Shown here: positions 20,495 to 32,829 of the stretch, in pieces
Layout: each line of letters begins with the position of its first letter
How positions within the stretch are numbered: the first letter of the stretch is position 1
Assembly (NCBI GenBank): GCA_021018995.1
Contig: CM037585.1
Span: 71,550,646 to 71,614,645, forward strand
Direction of reading: 5' to 3'
DNA: 64,000 nt
Source of the DNA: Chloranthus sessilifolius
Lineage: Eukaryota; Streptophyta; Magnoliopsida; Chloranthales; Chloranthaceae
Notes under the pieces: generated by a model
Database searches by the model: none
The model's input: the letters and a program-made list of their open reading frames with translations, nothing else
Told to the model about the DNA's origin: nothing
Translations under genes and position numbers: made by a program

Positions 20495-22944
20495 TGTTAA
20501 GACTTGAAAAGTACCACTTTTCACCCCTTAACTTAATCTCTATTAGACCCTTAGTCATTTAATAAATGTGTGTTAAGCCCATTTTGTAGGTAATAAGCAG
20601 CAACTGCAAATAAGGCCCTAACCCTACTAAGAAGCCTACTTTTGCCCCAGAAGTTTCTCAGAAGAAAGGAAGTTGGACCCAGACAGAGAATTTGGCTGCA
20701 GCATAGGCAAAGCACAGCAGCAACAAATCAAGAAGTGAGCCTCGCACAGATGTCGCAGGGTTCAATTGATTTGAAAAGAATGCTTCGTGCAGTTGTCGCG
20801 GCTCTCTCAAGGCAGCACACCAATTGCTCGCGCTATTCTCACACAGATTAATGACAGAAGGGCTCAAGAAGCAAACTTTGCACAGTTCTCGTGAGGCTCA
20901 GTTGTAAGCGCTCGCACAGTCTTGCGCAATCTCGCGTAGCTCAAGAGGGGAGCATTTAATCTTTGTGTGATTCACTAAGGAGAGAGAGCTCCAGGCATTC
21001 CTGCGCGCAACTGTCGCACAGTGGCCGCGGGATGCAGATCTTCAGGGAGCTGCTCACGCAATCTAGAGGCCTATGCACATTGCTTCTTTGCGAGGATCCC
21101 CGCAAGATTCACCAAGGAATGAACTGCGCGTGCGATTCCCGTGCCACTCAAATGGAAAGCGCAGTCCCGCGACGACTAGAGCAATCCCACGATGACCAAA
21201 CTATCTATCCTGCGTCTGTAAGAGCTTCAAGTCAATTCAATCTCGCAATGCCAACTCTATCACATGACAAGACCTGGAAATCCTTGTTACCTAGTGAGGC
21301 TCGGGATCTTAACTTTCCCCTACTTCTGTAGGGGCAGTCTGGGAACTTCCAGAACTAGGGCATGCACTCTAATGCTCTAATCTCTGTGCACACACCTCGA
21401 GGCATCTAAGGAACAGTAATGGGCCACATATGCATCATTAAAATTAGGGTTTTCCTAACCCTAATGCTCCCACAATCGACCACTGTATAAGCCTAAGCCT
21501 AGCTTAGGTAAAAGGGGGGCAATTCTTCTTGAATCGACTGTAGAGTTCTTGTAGGCTAAGGTTAGGGTTTAGGCAGTTTCTTTTTCCCTTTTCTTCTCTC
21601 CATAGTCCAGCACTTGCTGGCTATGCCTTTGTATCTTTATTTAGAACAGTTTTAATGGTGCTTTATAATAGGATGTTATACTTATATGGGATTGGTGTTT
21701 GAGGGTTGTTCTGTACATGGCTGCTGCCTTGAGATCCTCCATTGCTAAGTTGTATTATAAGCAATGGAGGATTGTTTTTAAGGATTTATTTAGATCTAAG
21801 TGACCTGTGTGTCCAGGCTAGACACATATGCAGGCCTATGCCCCGCCACAGGATCCACTAAATTTGAATCCCCATGGGAGCCTGAGCTGGTAGCCTTGCG
21901 AACATGGTGGTGGCAGCAATCTACTTGTTCTGTCTCAGACCTCTGTGAGGAGGATATCCTCTGTGGATAATCTGTGACCATTTAAGTGGACAGGTTATAG
22001 CCCTAGGGTGAGGCCAATCCACAGATCTAAGACAGATTCTTCTTCTCTGCACTTATGCTTGTAGCCCTGTGAGAGATTGTGCAGAGATAGACTCCCCTAT
22101 ATTTGTATAGACCAACCATCAGATGGCAGATCTGATCTGGCTGTAGAGATTGTAAGCTTGTGACTGGATCACTGTTGTCTCTCTAAAGCAGTAAACAGCT
22201 AGATCTAAAGCTAATACTTAAACTCTTTCTGGTCTTGTGTGTCCAGGCTAGTGCACATTGCAGGCCTAGCCCCACACACAGAACTTTAGAGGTTGAGGTT
22301 CCTATGGATTCTTGAGCTGGTAGCCTGGAAGAAGTAGTGCCTACAATGATAAACATGTTTTGACCCATCTATGGACTGTGGTTCCCCTATTGGATAGCCT
22401 GTGACCATTTGAGTGGACAGGTTATAGCCATAAGGGATTGGATCATGGCACAAGGGTGAGTTAGATCCTTTCTCCTCTTTGGTGATAATGTAGCCATTGG
22501 ACAGGACTTCTATAGCAGCTGATCTGAGTCTGAGTTATAAAACCTCTCAGATATGTACCTAATAGTTTACTTCTCACCCTTTTTATATTTATTTTCTCAC
22601 ACTCCATCATTCTTCTCAACCATTTCTGTAGTTTAGGCATTAGGTTACCATAGGATTTAAACAATAGTGACCTTAAATCCCCTTCCATTTATGATTGCCT
22701 GATCTGTAGTCAGATCTGGAGGGCCTACTAAAGATAGCTCCCTTGGAGCTTTTGATAATTTTTTCCTGTGGGAAAAATTCTTACTTATTAAAACTTGCTA
22801 CAATAGGCCTTGTATCTTGCAGGTCTGTGTATTTTTAGACTTGCTGCTTTGTAGTTTTTAATCCACCTTTGATTTATTTTCACTAACCCATTCTTATCAT
22901 TATTTTCAATAAAGTTAGCAGCAAGCATCTAAAATACCCTAACA
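20495..22944 (+). repeat. 5' LTR of Athila-type copy 2
   Basis: It begins TGTTAAGACTTGAAAAGTAC, ends CCCTAACA and is 2450 bp. It is homologous to the copy 1 LTR. It contains a CTCGCACAG/CTCGCG array (20738-21320), a GTATAAG box at 21485-21491, hairpins at 21967-21998 and 22394-22425, GCTTGTAGCC/GCTGGTAGCC modules around each, and a GATCTGTAGTCAGATC hairpin near 22698. Confidence 0.88.
20738..21320 (+). repeat. CpG motif array in LTR of copy 2
   Basis: Words such as CTCGCACAG, GTTGTCGCGG, GCTCGCACAGTC, CTGTCGCACAG, CCCGCGACG and AATCTCGCG occur about 20 times. Order and spacing are not conserved relative to the copy 1 array, although the flanking LTR sequence aligns, which suggests fast turnover of the array. 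Confidence 0.72.
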
Positions 22945-22950
22945 AGTTTT

Positions 22951-22968
22951 TGGCGCCGCTGCCGAGGA
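22951..22968 (+). other. tRNA-Asp-type primer-binding site, copy 2
   Basis: TGGCGCCGCTGCCGAGGA follows the LTR after AGTTTT. It matches the complement of plant tRNA-Asp at all but two positions, the best-preserved PBS in the window. Confidence 0.9.
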
Positions 22969-23285
22969 ATTTGATCTATTAGTAGACCCTAGATTTTTAT
23001 ATTTTTTATTCTTTGGTAGTTGTGCTTGTGAATAACTGATACTGCTGATTTACATTTGGAATTTTTCTTTACAGATCTGGACAGTAGCAGAGAGGGAAAG
23101 TCGAACTGCACTAGGAGTCTAGCTACCTCTGTTTGCATTTCTCCAACCCTCAAAACTTAGTCTCTTTTTCCTTTGCAAATTATATAGCAGTTGATTAGGA
23201 TAGTTGTAATTTTGTTTAGATAATTCTTTGAGTTAATTGCAATATGTCTGCAAGTAGTCTTCCCTGCTGTTGGTGTGTGTGCATG

Positions 23286-24833
23286 TTAGGAAGGAGATCC
23301 CTCAATCCTACATTAGAGCCTCCTAACCCTGAGATAGAAAAGGCCAGAAGACCAAGAAGGCCCAGACACACCACAGTTGAGCCCTTTACTGAAATCGAGA
23401 CAGCAGTCATGGGTGAAGAGCAACCCAAAACATTGAAGGAATTGAATGCTCCTGATGATTATAATTGTCCATTCAGCATTCAATTCCCAGATGTTCAGGG
23501 AAACTATGAGATTAAAACCTCAATCATCCAAATGCTTCCCTCTTTCCATGGGCTCAGCAAGGAAGACCCCTACAAACACATTGACCAATTCTTGGCCCTA
23601 TGCACAACATTTTCCATTACTGATTTGGGACCAGAAGCCACTAGATTAAGGCTCTTTCCTTTCTCCCTAAAGGACAGGGCCAGCACCTGGTTAGCTACTC
23701 TCCCAAACAACAGCACCACTTCTTGGAAAGACCTCCAGACAAAATTTTTAACCAAATTCTTCCCAGAGACAAAAAATAGCCAGTTGAGGAAAGCAATACT
23801 TGCTTTTGCCCAATCCCCAACTGAGGATTTTAATCAAGCATGGGACAGATTCAAGGAGATGCTCAAACAATGTCCCCACCACAAGATCCCTGACTGGAAG
23901 CTTCTCCAGAGCTTCTATAATGGGATTGATAAGAAAAGCAGAGACATGATAGATGCCTCTTGTGGTGGAACTTACATGCACAAAACAGCTGATGAAGCAT
24001 GGGAGTTGTTCGAGGTCATCACTGAAAATGCTTTCCAAAAGATGTCCTTGTCAAGAACTGTTCATGAGCCTTCTTTTAAAATGGGACTAGCTAAAACTTC
24101 CAAAGGAAAGATGTATGAAGTAACTGGGAATAATGACCTAAAAATACAGATGGCCAATCTTTTTGATAAGTTTGATAAACTATTAACTGTGGTGCAACCC
24201 AGATTGGTTGCACAGGTGATAGAGGCATGTCTGATATGCCAATCTCCACAACACAGTGGAGGAGTGCCCATCTGCTGGGCAATATCCTGAATATGTGATG
24301 GAACAAGCTGTTGCTGCCCAATCATTTGGCCAGCAACAATCTGTTGGCTACAACAAGCAACCATTTGGATACCAACACCAAAATGCTAGTTATCAGTGGA
24401 GGGACCACCCAAATTTGAGGTGGAGACAAGATAATTACATGCAACCACAGCAGATGTTGTCCTTACCTCAAAGGCCACAATAGCAATTTAACTAGGGATA
24501 TGCCCCAAGGTCAAGAATGCCCCAAAGAAGAAAATCAAGGTAGTTCCCCCACCTCAGCCCCGAAATGCTTCTTTCGAGGATCAGGTTTTGACCTCATTGC
24601 AAAGCCTTAGAACCTTGACTCAGACTGTGAACTCTCACAGTCAAAGCATAAAGAAAATGGAAGAGCAGCTAGGCCAAATATCCAATGCCTTGGCCAAAAG
24701 AGAGGAGGGCAGGTTGCCAAGCCAGCCAGTGGCCAAACCTAAGGACCAATATTTGATTGGAGAAGGTTCCTCAAGTTTTGAGGGAGTTAATGCCATCACA
24801 ACCCTAAGGTCTGACAGGCTGGTGGACAACTAG
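23286..24833 (+). pseudogene. gag of Athila-type copy 2
   Basis: The start MLGRRSLNP at 23286 matches the other copies; an upstream in-frame ATG at 23244 is less likely. It reads without a stop through TLKELNAPDDYNCPFSIQFP, MLPSFHGLSKEDPYKHIDQF and LGPEATRLRLFPFSLKDRAS to the zinc knuckle CLICQSPQH. A frameshift falls inside that knuckle, after the His and before the last Cys (about 24250-24260). The rest (EECPSAGQ, Gln-rich stretch) continues in another frame to 24483. A third open piece at 24588-24833 holds the SIKKMEEQLGQI heptads and the TTLRSDRLVDN end. The capsid part is thus well preserved and the nucleocapsid part broken. Confidence 0.9.
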
Positions 24834-25179
24834 GTTGGAAAGGAACAAGGAGAGGTCATTTCCAAAGAATTTTCGAATGAATGTGAAAAAGAATATGTTA
24901 GAGCACAGAGACAAGAGTTGCCTACTACCCTGCAACAAGAGAAAAATAAAGAGACTATAGTTGAGCCTCAGCAGGAAATAAAAGAAGAAAAAAGAAAAAA
25001 ATAAAAGTTTAGTCATAGGCTTGCAGCTGAGGAACCAGCAATACCTCAGTTGCCATTTCCTCAAGCTTTGAGTGGCCCTGCCCCTTTTGATAAGGGGAAT
25101 GCACAGATAGAGGAAATGGTGGAGACCTTTAAGCAGGTAAAAATCAATTTGCCCTCTGCTTGATGCAATTAGACAGGTC

Positions 25180-28100
25180 CCAGCCTATGCCAAATTTCTA
25201 AAAGACCTTTGTGCCCAAAAAAGAAAAGCTAGAGGCCATTTGTCCAGAAAGGTCTTTGCAACTGATACAGTTAATTCTGTATCAAACATAACAATGCCAG
25301 AGAAGTTGCAAGACCCAGGGATACCCACTATTCCCTGCATAATTGGAAACCACACAATTGGAAGGGCCCTTCTAGACCTTGGAGCCAATGTAAACCTGCT
25401 GCCGTACAGTGTGTATCAGTAGCCAGGTTTGGGAGAGCTAAAACTTACCCCCATTGTGCTGTTAATGGCTGATAGGTCTGAAAGGAGACCTATGGGAGTG
25501 GTTGAGGATGTCTTAGTAGGGGTGGACAAGTTCTTCTACCCTGCAGACTTCCTAGTTTTAGACATGGGCTGCAACAAGAGTACAACTCCTATACCTGTTA
25601 TTTTGGGCAGGCCATTCTTGGCCACTGCCAATGCATGCATTCAATGTAGGTCAGGGATTATGGAGGTAACTATCGAACATATGAAGGTTGAACTGAATGT
25701 GTACAATAGTACAAAGTACCCGCAGCTGGACAATGAGAAAAGCTTTACAGTGGATGTACTAGAGGAAGTTATTGAGGAAGAATTGCCCACTCTGCTGAAT
25801 TGGGGCAACATTATCAAAAGTTTAGTTGAAGTTTGGGACATGGTAAAGGAAGAAAGCCCAGCTGTTATGACAGAAGACATGACCACATTAAAGTCTTCTG
25901 TGGGCTCAGTGCAGCATTCCATTTGGAAACCTACATTGCTGCCTCTTCCTCAAACCAACAAAGAACCAATCTTGCCATCCACCCAACAAACCCCTGATCT
26001 AGATCTCAAGAAGCTTCCAAAAACATTGAAATATGCCTTCCTTGAGAAAGGTGAAAAACTTTCTGTAATTATCTCCTCCTCTCTTACCAATGAGCAAGAG
26101 GAAGAATTACTAACAGTCTTGAGGAAGCACAAAAAGGCAATTGGTTGGACCATTGCGGATCTAGGAGGGATAGATTCATCAATCTGTATGCATAGGATCC
26201 ATTTAGAGGAGGGCTCAGTACCCTTCAGGAAAATGCAGAGGAAATTGAATCCTCACATGCAGGAAGTGGTCCTCAAAGAGATCATTAAATTGCTAGATGT
26301 TGGGATAATTTACCCCATTTATGATTCTGAATGGGTGGCACCTATCCAAGTGGTGCCCAAGAAATCTGGCATAACAATCGTTACAATTGAGTTTGGAGAG
26401 CTAAGACCAGCCAGGGAGACCACTGGCTGGAGGGTTTGCATAGATTATCGGAAGCTCAACTCTAAAACCAGAAAAGACCACTTCCCTCTCCCCTTCATAG
26501 ATCAAATTTTAGATAAGTTGGCTGGAAAAGCTTTTTATTGCTTTCTTGATGGGTACTCAGGGTACAACCAGATCCCTGTACACCCTCATGACCAAGAGAA
26601 AACTACATTTACTTACCCTTTTGGCACCTTTACTTACCGAAGGATGCCTTTTGGGCTGTGTAATGCCCCAGCCACCTTTCAGAGGTGTATGTATGCCATA
26701 TTCTCTGATATGATTGACAAGTTCTTAGGAATTTTTATGGATAATTTCTTTGTATATGGGAACAATTTTGGCCAATGTCTGCAACACCTCCACTTGGTCT
26801 TGCAAAGATGTGAGGAGACTAATCTGGTCTTATGTTGGGAAAAGAGCCACTTCATGGTAACACAAGGTATTGTGTTGGGCCATGTAGTCTCTAGAGAAGG
26901 GATTGAGGTAGATAAGGCCAAAGTTGACCTCATTACAAATTTGTCCCCTCCAAGAACAGTCAAACAAATCAGATCTTTCCTTGGACATGCAGCATTCTAC
27001 AGGAGGTTCATTAAAGACTTCAACAAAATTGCTAAACCATTGTGCCACCTGCTCTGCCAGGATGTGCCCTTTGATTTTTCTGCTGAATGTCTTGAGGCTT
27101 TTGAAACTTTAAAGATATGTCTCACCTCTGCCCCTGTACTCCAAACACCTGACTATGCACTCCCCTTTGAGCTAATGTGTGATGCATCCGACTTGGCAAT
27201 AGGTGCTATTTTAGGCCAAAAGAAAGATAAGCTGCCAGTGGTCATTGCCTATGTCGGCAAATCACTTGCTGAAGCTCAGCTGAATTACACCACAACTGAG
27301 AAAGAGCTTCTGGCAGTGGTTTTTACTGTTGACAAATTTAGACCTTACCTACTTGGGTCTAAAACTATAATCTTCACAGACCACTCGGCATTGAAATACC
27401 TATTGTCCAAGAAAGATGCTAAGCCCAGGCTGATTAGATGGATACTCCTATTGCAGGAGTTTGACATTGAAATCAAGGACAAAAAGGGTGTGGAAAATGT
27501 GGTGGCTGACCACTTGTCTAGAATTGTGTTGGAAAAATGTGTTAATGACCCTGCAAATGATATTTTCTCAGATGAGCAATTGTTTACCATCCAATCCTTG
27601 GTTCCTTGGTATGCACACATTATAAATTATTTAGTTATAGGCAAGATTCCTTCCCATTGGACCAAAATGGACAAAGACTTGTTCTTCTCACAGGTCAAAT
27701 TCTTTTTTTGGGAGGAACCTTGCTTATACAAATACTGTGCAGACCAAATCATCCGAAAATGTGTTCCAGAAAGTAATGTCCCCAGTATTCTGGCCATGTG
27801 CCATGAAAATGCCTGTGGGGGCCACTTTAGTGGAAGAAAAATAGCTAACAAGATCTTGCAGTGTGGGTTCTATTGGCCTTCTTTATTAAGAGATGCCAAT
27901 ACACATTGCAGAACATGTGAGAGATGTCAGAAATTAGGAGGGTTGTCCAAAAGAAACTCAATGCCTTTCCAGCCCATCCTTGTTGTGGAACTGTTTGATG
28001 TCTGGGGTATTGACTTTATGGGCCCCTTTCCTCCTTCAAATGGTTATCATTTCATCTTAGTGGCAGTGGATTATGTTTCAAAATGGATAGAAGCTATGGC

Positions 28101-28899
28101 CACAATAACCAATGATAATTAAGCTGTCCTCAAGTTTGTAAAGCAGAATATCTTCTCAAGATTTAGCACTCCTAGAGCCATTATCAGTGATGGGGGTAGC
28201 CATTTTTGCAATAGGAATTTCGAGAGCTTGCTCAAGAAATATTTTGTCACCCATAGGATTGCTACTCCCTACCACTCGCAAACCAGTGGGCAAGTTAAAA
28301 TTTCTAATAGGGAGATCAAGCACATCCTTGAGAAGATAGTGAGGACTGACAGAAAGGACTGGGTTGATAAGCTAAATGATGCATTATGGGCTTATAGGAC
28401 TACTTATAAGACTCCCATTGGGATGTCCTCATTCAGACTGGTTTATGGCAAGGCTTGCCATCTCCCAGTAGAGTTAGAACACAGGGCCTATTGGGCCATA
28501 AAAAATTTAAATCTCGACCTAACTTCTGTTGGTCATCACAGGTCGCTGCAGCTGTCAGAACTGGATGAACTGAGGATGGATGCATATGCCAATGCCCGGA
28601 TATACAAGGAAAGGTCAAAGGCTTTCTTTGACAAGGGTTTGTTAAGAAAGAGCTTCATGGCTGGTGATAAGGTTTGGTTGTTTAACTCCAAACATAAATT
28701 TTTTTCTGGCAAACTAAAATCCAAATGGGAAGGCCCCTATATTGTCATGAATGTTTCCCCATCTGGTGCTGTGGAAATCATGGATCCCAAGTCTGGAAAA
28801 ACCTTGAAGGTGAATGGTCAGAGGCTTAAGCCTTGTTTAGAAAAACCTGCTGAACCTATGGACACCATTCATTTTCAAGGGGACCCTTCATTAAATTGA
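25180..28899 (+). pseudogene. pol of Athila-type copy 2 (PR-RT-RH-IN)
   Basis: The protease active site ALLDLGANVNLLPYS lies in 25240-25422; a TAG at 25420-25422 is followed by an 897-codon open frame (25429-28122). That frame holds [13 protein letters not shown] ([10 protein letters not shown] at residue 269; FMDN at 436-439), RNase H ([29 protein letters not shown] all intact) and the integrase HHCC finger (CHENACGGH...CRTCERC, 27795-27935). After a TAA (28120-28122) the integrase core and C-terminus run to 28899. The second catalytic Asp of RT is Asn (AAT 26743-26745) and the integrase catalytic Glu is Lys (AAA 28297-28299). It would be inactive even without the stops. Confidence 0.93.
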
Positions 28900-29781
28900 T
28901 CCACAGATGTGTCCATGTTGTATCATATGTACTTTGGTTTTGTTAGGTTTATATTGCCTTCTTTTGTTCAAATTTTATAGGAAATTTTAGTGGCCTCACT
29001 TAAGTCTAAATCTGTCTGGTCTGATTTCTTTTTATGCTTGGTTTGATGATTACTGCTCTTGAATTGGTGATTTTTGATTGAATGCACAATGTTTGGATGA
29101 TGATTTTTGCTGCCTATGCTTGAATGTTTGAGTTTAAAGTGTCTGGGGGTGCCCCTGGCGGTGAGTTATACCTAGGAACGAGCTACAGCACAAATGGAAA
29201 TGGCAGAATGAAGAGCGCATGCTCTCTGTTTAAAGCTTTGCTGTCGCGGGGTCCAAAATGATGCCTGGGAGCCTCTCACGCAGTCCAAATGGAGCACTTC
29301 ACCAGCTATCACAAGATTCAAAGTAAACCTTGGGAGACTATCGCACAATCCAAATAGAATTCTTCACTAGCTGTCGCGAGCTCCAAGGTAAACCTGGGAG
29401 ACTCTCACGCAATCCAAGTTGCATTTACACCATCGCCAGTTTCATTTCTCATCCTGCGACAGGATATGTTCCAAAGCGCGCCAAGCCTAGCGATAAGTAT
29501 TCCAAACCCGCAATTGTCTCCTTTTCCAGTTCTCTCTCTCTTCTCCATCCACGAAACCCTAGCTTCCGACGCTCTTCCACCTCTCTCCTCTAGTGTCCAT
29601 TCTATAACCCATTATTCACACCAGAATCTTAGAGATTTGTTCCTAATGTCATCCCCATCAGTTGCCCTTTGCTCAGAGATCTCATGATGCACTGTGCATC
29701 AGCTCAAACCAAACCCTACGATTTTAGAGTAAGCACACAGATCTCAGTCCCGCTTTCTCATCTTCAAAAGTAGAGTTTATA
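28900..29781 (+). other. pol-ORF3 spacer with CpG motif array and leader-like sequence
   Basis: 28900-29150 is AT-rich non-coding. 29230-29490 carries a small array of the same CpG words as this element's LTR (CTGTCGCGGG, CTCTCACGCAG, CTATCGCACAA, CTGTCGCGAGCTC, CTCTCACGCAA) in an imperfect repeat of about 55-60 bases (GGGAG.CTxTC.CGCA.TCCAAxT). 29520-29600 is a pyrimidine-rich stretch with AAACCCTAG (telo-box) that looks like a plant gene 5' leader. ORF3 starts at 29782. Together this suggests an internal promoter for ORF3. Confidence 0.6.
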
Positions 29782-32700
29782 ATGGCCCCTAAGAGTGCAC
29801 CAAAGAAAAGGGCCGGGGATAAGGCCCCTGTTGTGCCCACTCCTAAGAAGGTCAAGACTTCTAAGGCACCAAAAAAAGGGAAGGATGCAGTTGAGGAGGT
29901 GGAGGAGCCAACCCCTGAGTTTTCTATACCCTCTGAGCTCATGGCTTTAATCCCCTTGGGGCCTGAAACAGCTTTCAACCTGCCCTTCTTTGAGAAGGAG
30001 CCTCTCTCTGCCTCTGCCATTGAATTTATGAACAAGGATGGTCTGACACCCTTGATGAGAGGAATTCCAGCACTAGCCTATCCTAGGCTAGTCCAACTTT
30101 TTTATCAACACATCAGGGTCACCAAGGACAAAGATAGACAATCAGGCTTCCTCATGCTAATTGATGATTTTGAGATGTTGATTAACCCCAAACTGATTGC
30201 AGAAGTATTGGGCATCCCAGCTTCATTTGACTCTAGCTGTGGATATGGCCCTCCCCTGAGTGCCTCAATTGATACCATTGTAAGGGCTATTACTAGAGGA
30301 TTAAAGGCCTCAGGGGATTCCATAAGAAGAAGAGAGTTAGAGCCAAGCCTCCTTTTCATTGATCAGGTCCTAAGAAAAAACATCTACTGCTCAGGCCATC
30401 AGTAGGAGAGGAGGGCTCCTATTGCTGATGTTGTTTACTCTTTCTCTCTTGGCCATGGCTTCCATGCAGCCTGGTTAATTTTTAAAGCAATGAAGGACTT
30501 GGTGGAGAAACTAGGGCAGAAAAAGAAGCCACACACACTCTCCTATGCCAGAGTCATCACCAAACTGCTTTTGAGGCTGGGTACAAGATATCAAAAGGAG
30601 AGGAGACTACCACCCTCACCCCTACAACTTTTGCCAAGAGGCAATGGGGAATCAGCAGGAGCCTGATGGAAACCCAAAAGAAGAAGAAGGCTGAGGGTCA
30701 GGCCCCTCCCAAGCAAACTGATGAGGCAGCTGTTACAAGGCCCACCCCTATTACTAAAGAGGTGATTCAAGATCCTGTCACTACCTCTGCTGCAGCACCC
30801 CCCACATCCCCTCCACCTTTTACTGTAGGATCCCCTATCCTGACAACTCCCATCCCATTACACCATCAACATCTCTCCCTTCTTCCACTAAACCCCTTTT
30901 CCTTGTGATTGGTACCTGGGATGACACCACCGCCCATGACAGCCCCACACCTTCCCCTATCCTACCTCAATACACAGCCCTAATACCCCCATCATCTTTA
31001 CAAAACCCTAACAGCCCTCCACTTATCTCATACAAGAAAAGAAAAACCACTGACACAACCCCCCCCCCATGTCCCTGCCACCACCCACAATCCCCTTTAT
31101 ACCCACTGACACACCTCACATTGACCAAGACACCACTCCAGCCATGCCTACTACATCCCCACTCACAAACATAGACCTCAACCTTAACACAACCACCGGA
31201 TTCCAAGCCTTTATGGCTAGTTTCCTTGACACCATGCCCACCCACTACACCCCCCTCCCAGACTCTCCAAATACATCACCACATCACTCACCAGAACCCC
31301 AATCTCCTCCTTCCACTTTCCATCATGCCCCTTCCTCCACTTTTCAACCTGTTCCATCTTCTACACAATCTCAACCTCCCAACCCAGACACACTTACACT
31401 TATCCTCTCCCTCATCCAAGACATCCAATCACAACTGTCCACAACAACACACACACAGGACCAAATGTAAATAGAAATCACATCCATCAAATCCACACTT
31501 CAGACATCGACAAACCAACCCATCCCTCAACAATCCAATCAAATCCCACTGGTCCTTTCCCCTTCCAGCCCTGACTCCACAACCCAACCATTCTCTTTCA
31601 TACCTTTCACCATTCCTTTTTTCCCTTCCCCATCACCACCTACTCTTAGTGAGCCTACCTCATTTTCTTTCCCCCCCATGCCTTCAATCCCACCTCTTAT
31701 ACTATCCCCTCCAACATTCACTGACAAATCCACCTAAACAGACCCAGAACCTTTTACCCCGCCCCCAACAACTAGACTTACCCACTGATAACACCACTTC
31801 CCCCACCCAGGACCGATCACATTTTGCTCCTTCCACTTCTTCTCTTCCTATCGCACCCAAACACTCCTTTTACATCCCTCCCTACCCCACCATCCTCCAT
31901 TCCATGAGAGACAATCCCTACCTTAGGAGGGATGTCCTGAGGGGCATGGCCCAACTGCGGTAATCCATAGAGTCCCCTCTGCTGCAGTAGATCACTGAAC
32001 TAGAGGAGGCCCACAGAAAACAATTACAGGGTATTTCCCTTTGGTGGACTAACATTTTGGAGGCCTATGAAAAGGCAAAAACTATGGCTGCTTATCATCA
32101 AATGAATCTGGAGCTAGAGAAAGCAAATACTAACGTGGAGAGGATGAAAGCAAGAATGTTCGAAAAATGACTCAACAATGCCTAGGAAATCTTTCGACTC
32201 CAAAAGGAAATCCACGAAACTTACCTCCTGAAAGCCCAAATCCAGATAACCTCTTTGGAAGCTGCATTGGCTGCTGCCAGAAGTGCAACTTAGTAGCCCA
32301 CCCCACTCTCTATACTCATTCCCGAACCTGAGCCTCAAGCTACCCAAACCCCTGCTGCCCCTCCTTCATCACCTCCTACTGAGAAAACTTATCTTAAACA
32401 AAGGAAAGTCACTGCTAAGAGGACTGCTTCCACAATAGCCTCTATTAAAATTGGCAAAGAGCCAACTGCCCAGTCTGAGGAGGCACAACCACATGGGCAG
32501 CCAGAAAAAGGGAAGTCCCCTGTAGCCCCCCTGAGCAAGATAAAGGAAAATCCCCTATGATCCCTCCTGAACCCAAGACCAGAAAAATGAGGGTGAGGGC
32601 ACCAAAAGTTTCAACCATGAAGAAACCACCAGCCTAACCAAAGAAACCAAGGCAGCCAAAGAAAAAGAGTCCAACTGAGAGCAAAGCAAAGAAGAAACAG

Positions 32701-32829
32701 ACCAAAGCTCCCACTGACAGAACCAAGTCCAAGCCCAGTTCTGAGAACAAAGCTGAACTTAGGAAACATGCACAACAGATGGGCTGGGACTGGTTCACAG
32801 ATTCAGATTTTGATTCCTCCTCCTCTTAA
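29782..32829 (+). pseudogene. ORF3 (plant 'putative transposon protein' / env-position ORF) of copy 2
   Basis: The ATG at 29782 opens 207 codons: a Lys/Pro-rich, nuclear-signal-like N-terminus (MAPKSAPKKRAG, about residues 1-40), then the globular domain typical of the third ORF of Athila-type elements (FNLPFFEKEPLS, LAYPRLVQLFYQHI, IDDFEMLINPKLIAEVLGIP). A TAG at 30403-30405 and a frameshift near 30600 break it. Homology continues as a Thr/Pro/Ser-rich stretch (30700-31960), a Glu/Lys heptad-like region (31970-32300) and a very basic C-terminus ending GWDWFTDSDFDSSSS at 32829. No signal peptide or clear transmembrane segment is visible, so an envelope role is not supported; function is unknown. 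Confidence 0.8.

Noticed and set aside
23244..23285. Upstream in-frame ATG as gag start of copy 2
   Set aside because: The two other Athila-type gags start at the ATG of MLGRR/MFGRR and lack the upstream one in a conserved context.
29782..30405. ORF3 as an envelope glycoprotein
   Set aside because: No signal peptide, no clear transmembrane segment and a strongly basic N-terminus; only the genomic position resembles env.
30666..31963. Several overlapping Pro/Thr/His-rich open frames as separate genes
   Set aside because: C-rich, G-poor sequence gives long open frames in all registers; position shows it is the low-complexity middle of ORF3.
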